From contig NZ_JYLF01000002.1 of NCBI RefSeq assembly GCF_001043055.1, positions 1 through 64,000 on the forward strand: 64,000 nt of DNA, read 5' to 3'. Both the position numbers and the translations under genes were made by a program. This DNA comes from Pseudomonas weihenstephanensis. Lineage in GTDB: Bacteria; Pseudomonadota; Gammaproteobacteria; Pseudomonadales; Pseudomonadaceae. The notes under the pieces are model-generated. The model saw only the letters and a program-made list of their open reading frames with translations, searched no databases and was not told the DNA's origin. This document shows positions 1-8,841 of this stretch, one piece after another (the first letter of the stretch is position 1; the number at the start of each line of letters is the position of its first letter).

Positions 1-103
1 AGCATTGGAACCACCTGATCCCATCCCGAACTCAGTAGTGAAACGATGCATCGCCGATGGTAGTGTGGGGTTTCCCCATGTGAGAGTAGGTCATCGTCAA
101 GAT
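1..103 (+). rRNA. rrf: 5S ribosomal RNA, 3' part
   Basis: The first ~103 bases match the body and 3' end of Pseudomonas 5S rRNA, including CATCCCGAACTCAG, GAAACGATGCATCGCCGATG and the closing GTAGGTCATCGTCAAG. About 17 bases at the 5' end lie left of the window. It is the last gene of an rRNA operon entering from the left, and a factor-independent terminator follows about 10 bases later. The exact 3' end is uncertain by a few bases. Confidence 0.93.
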
Positions 104-112
104 TAAATTCCA

Positions 113-149
113 GAATCCCTGTCTGCTCACGCAGATGGGGATTTTGTTT
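113..149 (+). terminator. rRNA operon terminator
   Basis: AATCCCTGTCTGC and GCAGATGGGGATT form an imperfect stem around a TCAC loop, followed by TTTTGTTT. The position right behind 5S rRNA fits the end of the rRNA operon. Confidence 0.85.
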
Positions 150-326
150 GTGCGCTCGAAAAACAATGATTATCGGCTCAGCTTGCAACGTGATCTCAGG
201 CCACTGACCAGCCATGCCGGGCACCACTCCGGCGTGCTTCACCTAAAGTCCTACAAATAGACGCAGTCATTTCATGCTCCGCACACTAGAATGGGCGCAG
301 TTATTTCAAAGCCAGAGACTCCTTAT

Positions 327-986
327 ATGCCAGATCCGGTTGACGCCCGCAGGGTGTCAGATTTACCGCTGGACGAGTTAGTGGCCTGCCATGAGTGTGA
401 TCTTTTGATGCGCAAGCCGCATCTTGCCCTCGGTGAGAAAGCTCAATGCCCGCGCTGCGGATATGAGCTTTATGCCCATCGTCATAACGTGGTTGAGCGC
501 AGTCTTGCGCTGGTGATTGCTGCTCTGCTGCTCTACGTGCCTGCGAACTTTCTACCCATCATGCAACTCAATCTTTTGGGCCAAGTCTCACAAGACACCG
601 TCTGGAGCGGCGTAGTCGGGCTGTTCGATACGGGTATGCAAGGTATCGCTGTTGTCGTGTTCCTGTGCAGCATGGGCATCCCATTGCTCAAGCTACTCTG
701 CCAGCTCGCGGTGTTACTCAGTATTCGTTGGAACATAGGACGCGAATATGGCCTGCTCATTTACCGTATTTATCACCACCTGAAAGATTGGGGCATGCTT
801 GAGGTCTACTTGATGGGGGTGTTGGTGGCGATTGTGAAGTTGGCCGACCTGGCGGAACTCAGTCTTGGACTTGGCCTGACCTGCTTCGTCAGCCTGTTAC
901 TGGTTCAAGTCTGGCTGGAGGTCGTCATGTCGCCTCACCAGATATGGCAGGCCCTCTCAGGGGAGGATGCTCATGCGTGCAATTGA
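327..986 (+). CDS. PqiA-domain membrane protein (first of two)
   Basis: Inner-membrane PqiA-family protein (paraquat-inducible protein A), thought to work with MCE-domain PqiB proteins in lipid transport between the membranes. From the chosen start it is 219 residues. A zinc-ribbon-like CHEC...CPRC quartet (C21, C24, C41, C44) precedes about four hydrophobic segments beginning near residue 60. E. coli PqiA carries two such units in one chain; here they are two genes. An upstream ATG at 291 lies inside a TAGAAT sequence (287-292) that looks like a -10 box, so ATG 327 is preferred. It overlaps the next gene by 14 bases and is probably cotranscribed with it and the MCE gene. Family call is firm; the transported lipid is unknown. 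Confidence 0.85.
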   Translation: MPDPVDARRVSDLPLDELVACHECDLLMRKPHLALGEKAQCPRCGYELYAHRHNVVERSLALVIAALLLYVPANFLPIMQLNLLGQVSQDTVWSGVVGLFDTGMQGIAVVVFLCSMGIPLLKLLCQLAVLLSIRWNIGREYGLLIYRIYHHLKDWGMLEVYLMGVLVAIVKLADLAELSLGLGLTCFVSLLLVQVWLEVVMSPHQIWQALSGEDAHACN

Positions 987-1596
987 TGCCGGGATCTTGA
1001 TCTGTACCGAGTGCCACGAACTCAACCGGCAAGACGCTCAAACAGATGAGCAAACATGCACTCGATGCGGTGCCTTAGTGCACGCGCGTCGTCCCGACAG
1101 CCTGATGCGAACGTGGGCGCTGTTGCTGACGTCAGCGATTCTTTATATCCCCGCCAACTTGCTGCCGATCATGACGATCAGTTCGTTAGGGCAGGGCTCG
1201 CCAAGTACTATCATGGCCGGCGTCATTGAGTTGGTGCAGCACGGCATGATCCCGATTGCCGCCGTGGTATTTATCGCCAGTATTCTGGTGCCAACCTTTA
1301 AATTGGTGGGCATTGCTTTGCTGCTGTTCTCTGTTCAGCGCCGCCAGCCTTTATCCGCCCGACAACGCATCATCATGTACCGATTTATTGAATTCATTGG
1401 CCGCTGGTCGATGTTGGATATTTTCGTTATCGCCATCTTGGTGGCAGTGGTTAACTTTGGCCGTATAGCCAGTGTTGAGGCCAACCTGGGCGCTGTGGCG
1501 TTTGCCAGTGTGGTGATACTAACAATGCTTGCAGCTGTAACTTTCGATCCCCGACTAATTTGGGATAACACGGAGTCGGACGACGACCATGAGTGA
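973..1596 (+). CDS. PqiA-domain membrane protein (second of two)
   Basis: Second single-unit PqiA protein, about 207 residues. It has an N-terminal CTEC...CTRC zinc-ribbon pair of motifs and four predicted membrane segments, the first in the stretch ILYIPANLLPIM, which closely mirrors the equivalent YVPANFLPIM of the gene before it. GGAGG at 962-966 sits six bases before ATG 973, so this start is better than the ATG at 967 that directly abuts the Shine-Dalgarno. Its end overlaps the start of the MCE gene by 8 bases, which indicates translational coupling. The two PqiA-like units probably form the inner-membrane partner of the six-MCE protein downstream. This is inferred from E. coli PqiAB and LetAB organisation. 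Confidence 0.85.
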   Translation: MRAIDAGILICTECHELNRQDAQTDEQTCTRCGALVHARRPDSLMRTWALLLTSAILYIPANLLPIMTISSLGQGSPSTIMAGVIELVQHGMIPIAAVVFIASILVPTFKLVGIALLLFSVQRRQPLSARQRIIMYRFIEFIGRWSMLDIFVIAILVAVVNFGRIASVEANLGAVAFASVVILTMLAAVTFDPRLIWDNTESDDDHE

Positions 1597-3892
1597 TTTA
1601 CCTACCGCTAAAACCCGCCCGGCTTCTAACTGGTCGGCCATCTGGATTCTCCCCCTCATTGCGCTGATTATTGGCGGCTGGCTGGGCTGGCGTGCTTACA
1701 GCGAAACCGGGATCAACATCCAGGTTCGTTTCGAAAGCGGAGAAGGGATCGTCGCCAACAAAACCGAAGTGGTCTATAAGGGCATGCCAGTCGGTAAGGT
1801 AAAGACCTTGGCGCTGGATGAAGAAGGCCCCAGCAAAGGCGTCATCGCCACCGTCGAAATGGACAAAGATGTTGAGCAGTATCTGAAAACCAACACCCGC
1901 TTCTGGTTGGTTAAGCCGAGCGTGACATTGGCAGGTATTACTGGTCTCGAAACCCTGGTGTCCGGTAACTACATCGCTGTTAGCCCAGCGGATGGGGAGC
2001 CTACGCGCAAGTTCAAAGCACTTTCGCAAGAACCGCCGCTGTCTGATGCAAAGCCTGGATTGCACCTCACGCTCAAGGCAGACCGTTTAGGTTCACTGAA
2101 CCGCGGCAGTCCGGTGTTTTACAAACAAATCCAGGTCGGCCAGATCAAAAGTTATGTGTTGTCTGAAGACCAGAGCACAGTCGAGGTCAAAGTTTTCATT
2201 GAACCGACTTATGCCAACCTAGTGCGCAAACACACACGTTTCTGGAATGCCAGCGGCATCAGCATTGACGCCAATCTGTCCGGTGTAAAGCTGCGAAGTG
2301 AGTCGTTGGCCAGCATCGTCGCTGGCGGCATTGCTTTTGCGACACCGGAGAATCGCAAAGACAGCCCACCGACCGACTCAAGTTTGCCGTTCCGCTTGTA
2401 TGAGGACTTTGATGCGGCGCAGGCCGGGATCAAGGTCAAAGTTAAACTCAGCGACTTCGAAGGTTTGCAGGCAGGCCGTACGCCGGTCATGTACAAAGGC
2501 ATTCAAGTCGGCAGTCTCAAAGGCTTAAAGGTTGATCCGGATCTAACCAGCGCCAGCGCTGAGTTGGCGCTGGACCCGTTGGCCGAAGATTACTTGGTAG
2601 AAGGCACTCAATTCTGGGTCGTCAAACCCTCTATATCGCTGGCGGGCATTACCGGTCTGGAAGCCTTGGTCAAAGGCAACTACATCGCCATACGTCCCGG
2701 CGATAAAGGCAGCACACCTGAGCGCGAGTTCATTGCCCGTCCCAAAGCACCGCCGTTGGATTTACGTTCGCCAGGTCTGCATATGGTGCTGTTCACTGAC
2801 AACTTGGGATCGCTGGATGTTGGGAGTCCGATTCTCTACAAACAGGTGAAAGTCGGATCGGTTCAGAGCTACCAGTTCTCACGCACCAAGAAGCAACTGA
2901 TCATTGGCGTTCACATTGAGAAAGAATATGAAAATCTGGTGAATGCCTCTACGCGATTCTGGAATGCCAGCGGCATAACCCTGACAGGCGGATTTACTGG
3001 CGGCATCCAGGTTAAAAGCGAATCGCTGCAAAGCCTGATGGCAGGCGGCATTGCCTTCGAAACGCCGAAAGCAACTGCTCCCTTGCAAAAGCGCATTCCA
3101 CGTTTCCGCTTGTTTACTGATCGCGATGCGGCAATGGAGCAAGGCGTGCCCATCACGATAAAAGTAGACCGAGCCGACGGCTTAAGCAGCGGTTCACCCA
3201 TTCGCTTTAAAGGGCTGACAGTCGGAAAAGTCGAAAGCGTTGATCTGAGTGATGATCTGCAATCTGTCTTGCTTCAGGCACGTATTACCGAAGTTCCTGA
3301 TCGCATTGCACGGGTCGGCTCACAGTTTTGGGTGGTTAAACCGGAACTGGGTTTGATGAAAACGGCCAACCTGGAAACCCTCGTCACGGGTCAATACCTT
3401 GAGGTGCAGCCTGCGGCCAAAGACCGAGGCCAGCAAACCAGCTTCGTAGCACTGGATCGCGCGCCTGATGCTGCTCTGCCTCAGGCCGGGCTTAGTTTGG
3501 TGCTGAGTGCTGCGCGCCGAGGATCGCTGAAGGAGGGCGTGCCGGTGACCTACCGCGAAGTTACCGTGGGTAAGGTAACCGGATATGAGCTCGGCAATAC
3601 GGCGGATCGAGTGCTGGTGCACATCTTGATCGAGCCACGCTACGCACCTCTGGTGCGCAGCGGCAGTCGCTTCTGGAACACCAGTGGGTTTGGTGTCGAC
3701 TTTGGTTTGTTCAAGGGCGCGACAGTGCGCACCGAATCACTTGAGACCTTGATCCAGGGCGGTATCGCATTTGCCACGCCGGATGACGGCAAAATGGGCA
3801 ATCAAGCCCGGCCCGAGCAAACCTTCCCATTGTTCGATGCCTTCGAAGATGAATGGCTTCAATGGGCGCCGAAAATACCCCTCGGCAAGTAA
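1589..3892 (+). CDS. pqiB: PqiB/LetB-like MCE protein with six MCE repeats
   Basis: Periplasm-spanning lipid-transport protein of the MCE (MlaD) superfamily, 767 residues. One N-terminal membrane anchor (about 15-37) is followed by six MCE units, each marked by a VxYKxxxVGxV-type signature, for example VVYKGMPVGKV, VFYKQIQVGQI, VMYKGIQVGSL, ILYKQVKVGSV, IRFKGLTVGKV and VTYREVTVGKV. E. coli PqiB has three MCE domains and LetB/YebT seven, so the repeat number is intermediate. Odd and even repeats resemble each other, which suggests duplication of pairs. It overlaps the second PqiA gene and is followed by a strong terminator, making a pqiA-pqiA-pqiB operon. The molecules carried cannot be told from sequence. 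Confidence 0.88.
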   Translation: MSDLPTAKTRPASNWSAIWILPLIALIIGGWLGWRAYSETGINIQVRFESGEGIVANKTEVVYKGMPVGKVKTLALDEEGPSKGVIATVEMDKDVEQYLKTNTRFWLVKPSVTLAGITGLETLVSGNYIAVSPADGEPTRKFKALSQEPPLSDAKPGLHLTLKADRLGSLNRGSPVFYKQIQVGQIKSYVLSEDQSTVEVKVFIEPTYANLVRKHTRFWNASGISIDANLSGVKLRSESLASIVAGGIAFATPENRKDSPPTDSSLPFRLYEDFDAAQAGIKVKVKLSDFEGLQAGRTPVMYKGIQVGSLKGLKVDPDLTSASAELALDPLAEDYLVEGTQFWVVKPSISLAGITGLEALVKGNYIAIRPGDKGSTPEREFIARPKAPPLDLRSPGLHMVLFTDNLGSLDVGSPILYKQVKVGSVQSYQFSRTKKQLIIGVHIEKEYENLVNASTRFWNASGITLTGGFTGGIQVKSESLQSLMAGGIAFETPKATAPLQKRIPRFRLFTDRDAAMEQGVPITIKVDRADGLSSGSPIRFKGLTVGKVESVDLSDDLQSVLLQARITEVPDRIARVGSQFWVVKPELGLMKTANLETLVTGQYLEVQPAAKDRGQQTSFVALDRAPDAALPQAGLSLVLSAARRGSLKEGVPVTYREVTVGKVTGYELGNTADRVLVHILIEPRYAPLVRSGSRFWNTSGFGVDFGLFKGATVRTESLETLIQGGIAFATPDDGKMGNQARPEQTFPLFDAFEDEWLQWAPKIPLGK

Positions 3893-3907
3893 CCACCCAT
3901 AGCCTTT

Positions 3908-3940
3908 AAAACCGTGATCACTGATCACGGTTTTTTTTTA
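3908..3940 (+). terminator. Terminator of the pqi operon
   Basis: Perfect stem AAACCGTGATCA / TGATCACGGTTT closing on itself through a C, then a run of T. It starts 16 bases after the MCE gene stop codon. Confidence 0.93.
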
Positions 3941-4350
3941 TTCATTTTTCACCACCACGTTCCCGTGGCCTGCATGACACGCAGGAACGATTTTTTAATG
4001 TTCAGTAAATTCCTACAAGCGAATTGAAAATTAACAGTTAAATTCTTTTCTGTTTCATCAGGGGTAGATAGTTGATCTACGTATATAAGTCTTCGTGCTC
4101 AGTACGTGGCGATATTGAAGCCATTGATAAAACAATGCAGAAATTAACGATTGCTTTAATTGTGCGTTGTTTCGGTGTTCGGATACTCATAGGGCATTCA
4201 TTTGTCCTTGAATGATGAGCGTCGTTGTGAACTGGCGCGTGTTGAAGCAACTTGCTCGGGTGCAAGGTGTTTCTCAAGTGTTCACGGTCACGCAAACGTG
4301 TGAGTAATTAAAGCAGCGTATTTTAATTGGCTTACATAGGAATAATTTAG
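3941..4350. other. AT-rich leader upstream of the MR/P-like fimbrial operon
   Basis: About 410 bases with no credible gene, clearly richer in A+T than the flanking genes. It should hold the fimbrial operon promoter. The most evident structure is an inverted repeat GTAGAT-agttg-ATCTAC at 4064-4080, followed by the AT stretch TATATAAG. No recombinase gene and no pair of inverted repeats bracketing a promoter were found, so there is no sign of the mrpI-style phase switch known from Proteus. ATAGGAATAATTTAG before ATG 4351 is the ribosome-binding region. Confidence 0.6.
4064..4080. promoter_or_regulatory. Inverted repeat, possible regulator site
   Basis: GTAGAT and ATCTAC separated by five bases, in the fimbrial leader about 270 bases before the first pilin gene. 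It is a candidate operator for the BvgA-like regulator encoded at 15692-16321; this is inference from location and symmetry only. Confidence 0.3.
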
Positions 4351-4884
4351 ATGAACATTGCAATAAAAGCTGCGTTGGCGTCCATGGTTTTGTTGGCAGG
4401 TCCTGCCTCAGTTGCTCATGCCGCGGGCGCAGGCGCAGGCACTGTTACTTTCAAAGGAGCGATTATTGAAGCCGCCTGCTCCATCGACCCCGAAAGTGTG
4501 GATCAAACCGTCGGACTTGGCCAGGTTGCAAAGTCGGCACTGGCGGGGGGTGGCACGGCGACCCCTCAAGATTTCCACATCAAGCTGGTGGGGTGCAATG
4601 TAGCCTCTCTTACAGATAAGACGGTCACCACTACTTTCACCGGGGCTGGCTCGGCTGATGTTCCTGGTGCGTTGGGTATCGTTGGGACGGCTAAAGGCGC
4701 TGGCATCATGATGGTCGATGGCAGTGGTACCGCGGTGGTACTGGGCACAGCGACCAAGCCGCAACTCCTTCAAGACGGTAATAACCAACTGTCGTTTGGT
4801 GCTTTCTTGAAAGGTCAGGCAACGGGCGATATCACCCCGGGTGAGTTTAGCGCCGTGACTAACTTCTCCCTGGCTTACCAATAA
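4351..4884 (+). CDS. Major fimbrial subunit (FimA/MrpA type)
   Basis: Type 1-family pilin, 177 residues, exported and assembled by the chaperone-usher pathway. A signal peptide ends near VAHA/AGAG, about residue 25. The mature protein shows the classic pilin pattern: VTFKGAIIEAACSI at the start with the first Cys, a second Cys in VGCN, and an alternating C-terminal donor-strand-type ending FSLAYQ. The Gly-, Thr- and Ala-rich composition and first position in the operon, as mrpA in Proteus, suggest the main shaft subunit. It is preceded by AGGA ten bases before the ATG. Confidence 0.88.
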   Translation: MNIAIKAALASMVLLAGPASVAHAAGAGAGTVTFKGAIIEAACSIDPESVDQTVGLGQVAKSALAGGGTATPQDFHIKLVGCNVASLTDKTVTTTFTGAGSADVPGALGIVGTAKGAGIMMVDGSGTAVVLGTATKPQLLQDGNNQLSFGAFLKGQATGDITPGEFSAVTNFSLAYQ

Positions 4885-4888
4885 GTGT

Positions 4889-5509
4889 TTGTCCTGCCGC
4901 CGTGAAGTCGGCGGCAGGACAAAGCTGGAGGGGGAGTTTCATGTGAACGTATTTACGGTGCCAGCGTTTACTTGCGTGCTTGTCATGTTTGCAACTTCCT
5001 GCCTGCCTGTATTTGCAGGGCAACAACATCAAGGCAGCGGTCTTGTAACGTTGGAAGGGCAAATTCTCGATTCTGCGTGTGCTCTGGATGCGAGCAGTGC
5101 TTATCAAGTGATTGATATGACGCCCGTCCCTGTCGGGCGATTAATTCGCGAAGGCGAGAGCGATCCACATCCCTTTTCATTGCGCTTGGTCAAGTGCTCG
5201 CTCACCCGCCCTGACCCCGCCCGTCCAGGCCACTATTTGCCGGATTGGGAGCATGTACGGGTGACCTTTGAAGGTTTGACTGATCGCGAAGGGCGCTCTT
5301 TCGCGGCCTTAGGATCTTCACAGGGTGTGGCCTTGCATATAACAGATGCAAATGGGCAGGAAAGTATTCCGGGCGTGCCCATGGACCTGACGCCCTTGGC
5401 GGGAGAGGACATGGTGCTCAACTACGTGCTTCAACTGGTTGGCAATGATCAGCCAATGGCTGTCGGAAGTCATCGTGCTGCGGTGCGTTTCAGGCTGGAG
5501 TATTACTGA
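4889..5509 (+). CDS. Fimbrial subunit, PapH/MrpB-like
   Basis: Pilin-like protein of up to 206 residues. A signal peptide follows a slightly long N-terminus; ATG 4942, which begins MNVFTVPAF and has GGAGGG just upstream, is a likelier start than 4889. The mature part contains the pilin Cys pair (SACAL, VKCSL) and a C-terminal FRLEYY. It is longer than the major subunit, and its place between the major pilin and usher genes matches mrpB/papH, whose products end fibre growth and anchor the fimbria. It resembles the protein at 8842-9435 in the AxxxxSAYQ stretch. It stops immediately before the usher start. Confidence 0.8.
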   Translation: MSCRREVGGRTKLEGEFHVNVFTVPAFTCVLVMFATSCLPVFAGQQHQGSGLVTLEGQILDSACALDASSAYQVIDMTPVPVGRLIREGESDPHPFSLRLVKCSLTRPDPARPGHYLPDWEHVRVTFEGLTDREGRSFAALGSSQGVALHITDANGQESIPGVPMDLTPLAGEDMVLNYVLQLVGNDQPMAVGSHRAAVRFRLEYY

Positions 5510-8080
5510 ATGTATGGGCTGTACGCGTTATTAAACCCTTTGATTGGAAAGCTAAGACTGCAACCCGGTTTGCTTGTTGGGCTCATGTCGATAAGCGGTA
5601 GTGTATTGGCCACTGGGGATATTCAGTTCAACACCGATATTTTAGATCTGAACGATCGCAGCAATTTTGACCTGTCTCAATTCTCGCGCAGTGGCTTCAT
5701 CTTGCCGGGGACTTACCCGATGGCTGTGCAGATAAACAGCGACACACTCCCGGAGCAGTCGGTGGTGTTTTATCCTCCCGAGCAAGACCCCAAAGGCAGC
5801 CAGGCTTGCCTGTCCCCCCAATTGGTGGACCAGATGGGATTGAAGAAAGAGTATGTGTCTCAGTTGGCATGGTGGAAAAGTGGCGAATGTCTAGATACAC
5901 GCAGTTTGCCCGGAATGGATGTCTCGGGTGATTTGAGCTCCTCTACGCTGCACATCTCGCTGCCGCAGGTTTACTTTGAATACAGCGCACCCAATTGGGA
6001 CCCGCCATCGCGGTGGGATGAAGGTGTTCCGGGTCTGCTGCTTGATTACAACATCACGGCGCAGAACATCCATCAGCGAGACGAGGCGGTACGCAATAAT
6101 TTCAGCGGCAACGGCACTGTTGGCGCCAATGCAGGACCTTGGCGTTTTCGCGCCGACTGGCAAGGGCGTGCCGACAGTGCTGATACAGGCAGTACGCAAA
6201 AACTGGAATGGAGCCGTTTTTACGCTTATCGCGCATTACCCGCGATTCAGTCGCGCCTGACATTGGGCGAAAACTATCTGTACTCAGATATTTTCGACAG
6301 TTTTCGGTATATCGGCGCCATGCTGAATTCTGATGACACGCAGTTGCCTCCCAACTTGCGCGGCTATGCGCCTGAAGTAACAGGTGTGGCCTTGACCAAC
6401 GCCAAAGTTGTCATCAGCCAGCAGGGCCGTGTGCTCTATGAAACGCTGGTTGCTGCCGGGCCGTTTCGCATTCAGGACCTTAATGATGCCGTTAGTGGCT
6501 CCCTGGACGTTCGCGTTGAAGAGCAAGACGGTACTGTCAGCACTTTTCAGGTGCAGTCAGCGAGTATTCCTTACCTGACGCGCCCGGGCACTGTTCGTTA
6601 CAAGGTGGCCGGTGGCCGTCCATCAGACTTGCATAAGGGCGGACAGGGTAATGCTTTCGCCACGGGTGAGTTCTCGTGGGGGGTGAGTAATGGCTGGTCC
6701 CTGTATGGCGGCGCAATCACAGATAACAATTACAAAGCATTTTCCATGGGCTTGGGGCGTGACTTGCTTGCATTTGGAGCGCTGTCATTTGATGCCACGC
6801 GCGCACAAACATCGCTGTCGGATGAAACATTGTCGGGTGCGTCCTACCGCTTGAGTTATTCGAAACGATTTGAAGAGTTTGATAGCCAAATCACTTTTGC
6901 CGGTTACCGTTTTTCGGAAAAAAACTACCTGAGCATGAGTGAGTATTTGGACGCGAGTCAGTATGGCGGCCCGGTCGGAGGCAGTAAGGCGCTCTACACC
7001 GCTACGTTTAATAAGCAGTTTCGTGATGCCGGCGTCTCTGTTTATCTCAACTACAGCAACCAGTCTTATTGGGACCGCCCCGTCAGCGAACGATGGAATT
7101 TATCGTTGGCCCGTTATTTCAGTGTGGGCACGATCAAGAACATGAGCCTGTCCATGAACCTGTTTCGTAATCAGGAGCGAGATCAGCGCAGCGGAGCACA
7201 AAGCAGTACCGGGATGTACGTATCACTCAGTTTACCGTTGGGCAGATCGGGGACGTTATCAACGAATGCCAGCAGAACACTGGATAAAAACAGCTATTCA
7301 GCGCGGTTCAGTGATCGGCTCGATGAGCGCAATAGCTATCAACTGTCGGCCAGTGATAACGCTGTCAGCGGATACCTCAGTCATGTCGGTGATCGCGTTA
7401 ACCTGGACCTCAGCGCCAGCGCACAAGAAAACGACTACACCAGCCTCAGTGTTTCTGCGCGTGGCGGCGGCACGCTCACCACCAAAGGGGGAGCTTTGCA
7501 TCGGGCCGGCACGATGGGCGGTACGCGTTTGATGGTCGACACCGCCGGTGTGCCCGGCATACCGATCCGAGGATATGGTGTAGCGAGCCGCAGCAACGCG
7601 TTTGGCAAAACCGTTATTGCAGACATCAGCAGTTACCACCGCACGGCGGCAAGTGTCGATCTGGAAAACCTGCCAGCCAATGCCGAGGCAACTCAATCAG
7701 TGACCCAACTGACGTTGACTGAAGGGGCTATTGGCTACCGCTCACTGGATGTGATTTCCGGTGAGAAGGCTATGGCGATTATCCAACTGCTTGATGGCAG
7801 TGTGCCTCCATTTGGCGCCACGGTGAAAAATCAGAGGCAGCAGGACACGGGGATCGTCAACGAGGACGGCAGTGTTTACCTGAGCGGTATCGAGCCTGGC
7901 CAACAGATGACCGTGAGTTGGGGCGGTGCAGAACGCTGCACGTTGATGTTGCCTGCGAGCTTGCCGGCCGATGGTTTGGCCTCTGCGCTGAGCCTGCTTT
8001 GCCAAGGTGCAAGTGCGCATGACAGGTTGCCTGCGCTCACCCCCTTGACTGATAACGACACGGAGAACAAAACCTTATGA
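5510..8080 (+). CDS. Fimbrial outer-membrane usher (FimD/PapC/MrpC family)
   Basis: Outer-membrane usher, 856 residues, the usual size for the family. It takes chaperone-subunit complexes in the periplasm, polymerises them and secretes the fibre through a 24-stranded barrel. After a signal region ending near SVLATGD come the usher N-terminal domain (FNTDILDL, LPGTYPMAVQIN), the conserved LRGYAPEVTGVALTNAKV and GPFRIQDL of the barrel/plug region, and C-terminal domains with GIRGYG-like and VYLSGIEPGQ stretches. It directly follows the mrpB-like gene and overlaps the chaperone gene by 4 bases. It is the only usher of this operon, so all seven subunit-like proteins should pass through it. Confidence 0.93.
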   Translation: MYGLYALLNPLIGKLRLQPGLLVGLMSISGSVLATGDIQFNTDILDLNDRSNFDLSQFSRSGFILPGTYPMAVQINSDTLPEQSVVFYPPEQDPKGSQACLSPQLVDQMGLKKEYVSQLAWWKSGECLDTRSLPGMDVSGDLSSSTLHISLPQVYFEYSAPNWDPPSRWDEGVPGLLLDYNITAQNIHQRDEAVRNNFSGNGTVGANAGPWRFRADWQGRADSADTGSTQKLEWSRFYAYRALPAIQSRLTLGENYLYSDIFDSFRYIGAMLNSDDTQLPPNLRGYAPEVTGVALTNAKVVISQQGRVLYETLVAAGPFRIQDLNDAVSGSLDVRVEEQDGTVSTFQVQSASIPYLTRPGTVRYKVAGGRPSDLHKGGQGNAFATGEFSWGVSNGWSLYGGAITDNNYKAFSMGLGRDLLAFGALSFDATRAQTSLSDETLSGASYRLSYSKRFEEFDSQITFAGYRFSEKNYLSMSEYLDASQYGGPVGGSKALYTATFNKQFRDAGVSVYLNYSNQSYWDRPVSERWNLSLARYFSVGTIKNMSLSMNLFRNQERDQRSGAQSSTGMYVSLSLPLGRSGTLSTNASRTLDKNSYSARFSDRLDERNSYQLSASDNAVSGYLSHVGDRVNLDLSASAQENDYTSLSVSARGGGTLTTKGGALHRAGTMGGTRLMVDTAGVPGIPIRGYGVASRSNAFGKTVIADISSYHRTAASVDLENLPANAEATQSVTQLTLTEGAIGYRSLDVISGEKAMAIIQLLDGSVPPFGATVKNQRQQDTGIVNEDGSVYLSGIEPGQQMTVSWGGAERCTLMLPASLPADGLASALSLLCQGASAHDRLPALTPLTDNDTENKTL

Positions 8081-8838
8081 CACTCAATTCACGTTTAACG
8101 CCTTTGGCGCTTGCGCTGGTCGCGTTGTGTGTATTCAACAACGCTAAAGCAGCCATTGGCCTTGATCGAACCCGGGTCATTTTTGACGGCAGTAAAGATG
8201 CTGTCAGCATGAGCATCACCAACAACAACACGCAGCTCCCTTACTTGGCTCACGGCTGGATCGAGAATGAACAGGGCAACAAGATTACCACTCCGTTGAC
8301 GGTGCTTCCCCCCGTTCAACGGCTGGAGCCTGGCAAGCAGAGTCAAGTAAAGGTTCAGGCATTGCCAGCCGCTAAATTCCTTCCTCAGGACAGGGAGAGT
8401 GTCTACTACTTCAACTTGCGTGAAATTCCGCCCCGCACTGACAAGGCCAACACGCTTCAAATTGCTCTGCAAACACGGATTAAGCTGTTTTATCGGCCAA
8501 CTGCGATCGTGCCGAGCCAGCAACAGCTGTCCAATCCTTGGCAGCAAAAGCTGACCCTCACCCGGGTTGGGGACCAGTACCAAGTCAACAATCCAACCCC
8601 TTACTACATCACGCTGGTGGATGCGCGCAGCAGTAAGGATGCCAAGACAGCCGAGGGTTTTGAGCCATTAATGGTACCGCCCAGAGGCTCACTCGCCTTA
8701 GCCCCTAGTGCCAAAGCGCTCGGCGTTACGCCGTATGTAACCTATGTGAATGATTACGGTGGCCGCCCGACGCTCGCTTTCAGCTGCTCGGGTGATACCT
8801 GCACAGTGGACCTGAAAGCGTCCCCGGGTGATGAGTAA
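8077..8838 (+). CDS. Periplasmic fimbrial chaperone (PapD/MrpD family)
   Basis: 253-residue chaperone that gives folding subunits a missing beta strand and delivers them to the usher. A signal peptide ends near NNAKA/AIGL. The typical N-terminal domain has GLDRTRVIFDG, followed by PPVQRLEPGKQSQVKV and LPQDRESVYYFNLREIPP, the most diagnostic PapD-family signature, and then IKLFYRP with the subunit-anchoring Lys. The C-terminal domain ends with a Cys pair (SCSGDTC), as in several PapD-like chaperones. ATGA overlap with the usher gene indicates coupling. Only one chaperone serves this operon. Confidence 0.93.
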   Translation: MTLNSRLTPLALALVALCVFNNAKAAIGLDRTRVIFDGSKDAVSMSITNNNTQLPYLAHGWIENEQGNKITTPLTVLPPVQRLEPGKQSQVKVQALPAAKFLPQDRESVYYFNLREIPPRTDKANTLQIALQTRIKLFYRPTAIVPSQQQLSNPWQQKLTLTRVGDQYQVNNPTPYYITLVDARSSKDAKTAEGFEPLMVPPRGSLALAPSAKALGVTPYVTYVNDYGGRPTLAFSCSGDTCTVDLKASPGDE

Positions 8839-8841
8839 TGC

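Noticed and set aside
291..326. ATG 291 as start of the first pqiA gene
   Set aside because: It overlaps a TAGAAT sequence that looks like the -10 promoter element; ATG 327 is downstream of the predicted transcription start.
4077..4295. A 72-codon minus-strand frame in the fimbrial leader
   Set aside because: No ribosome-binding site, no family resemblance and it spans AT-rich promoter-like sequence.
3941..4350. Invertible promoter (fim or mrp switch) upstream of the MR/P-like operon
   Set aside because: No tyrosine recombinase gene nearby and no pair of matching inverted repeats at both ends of the leader.
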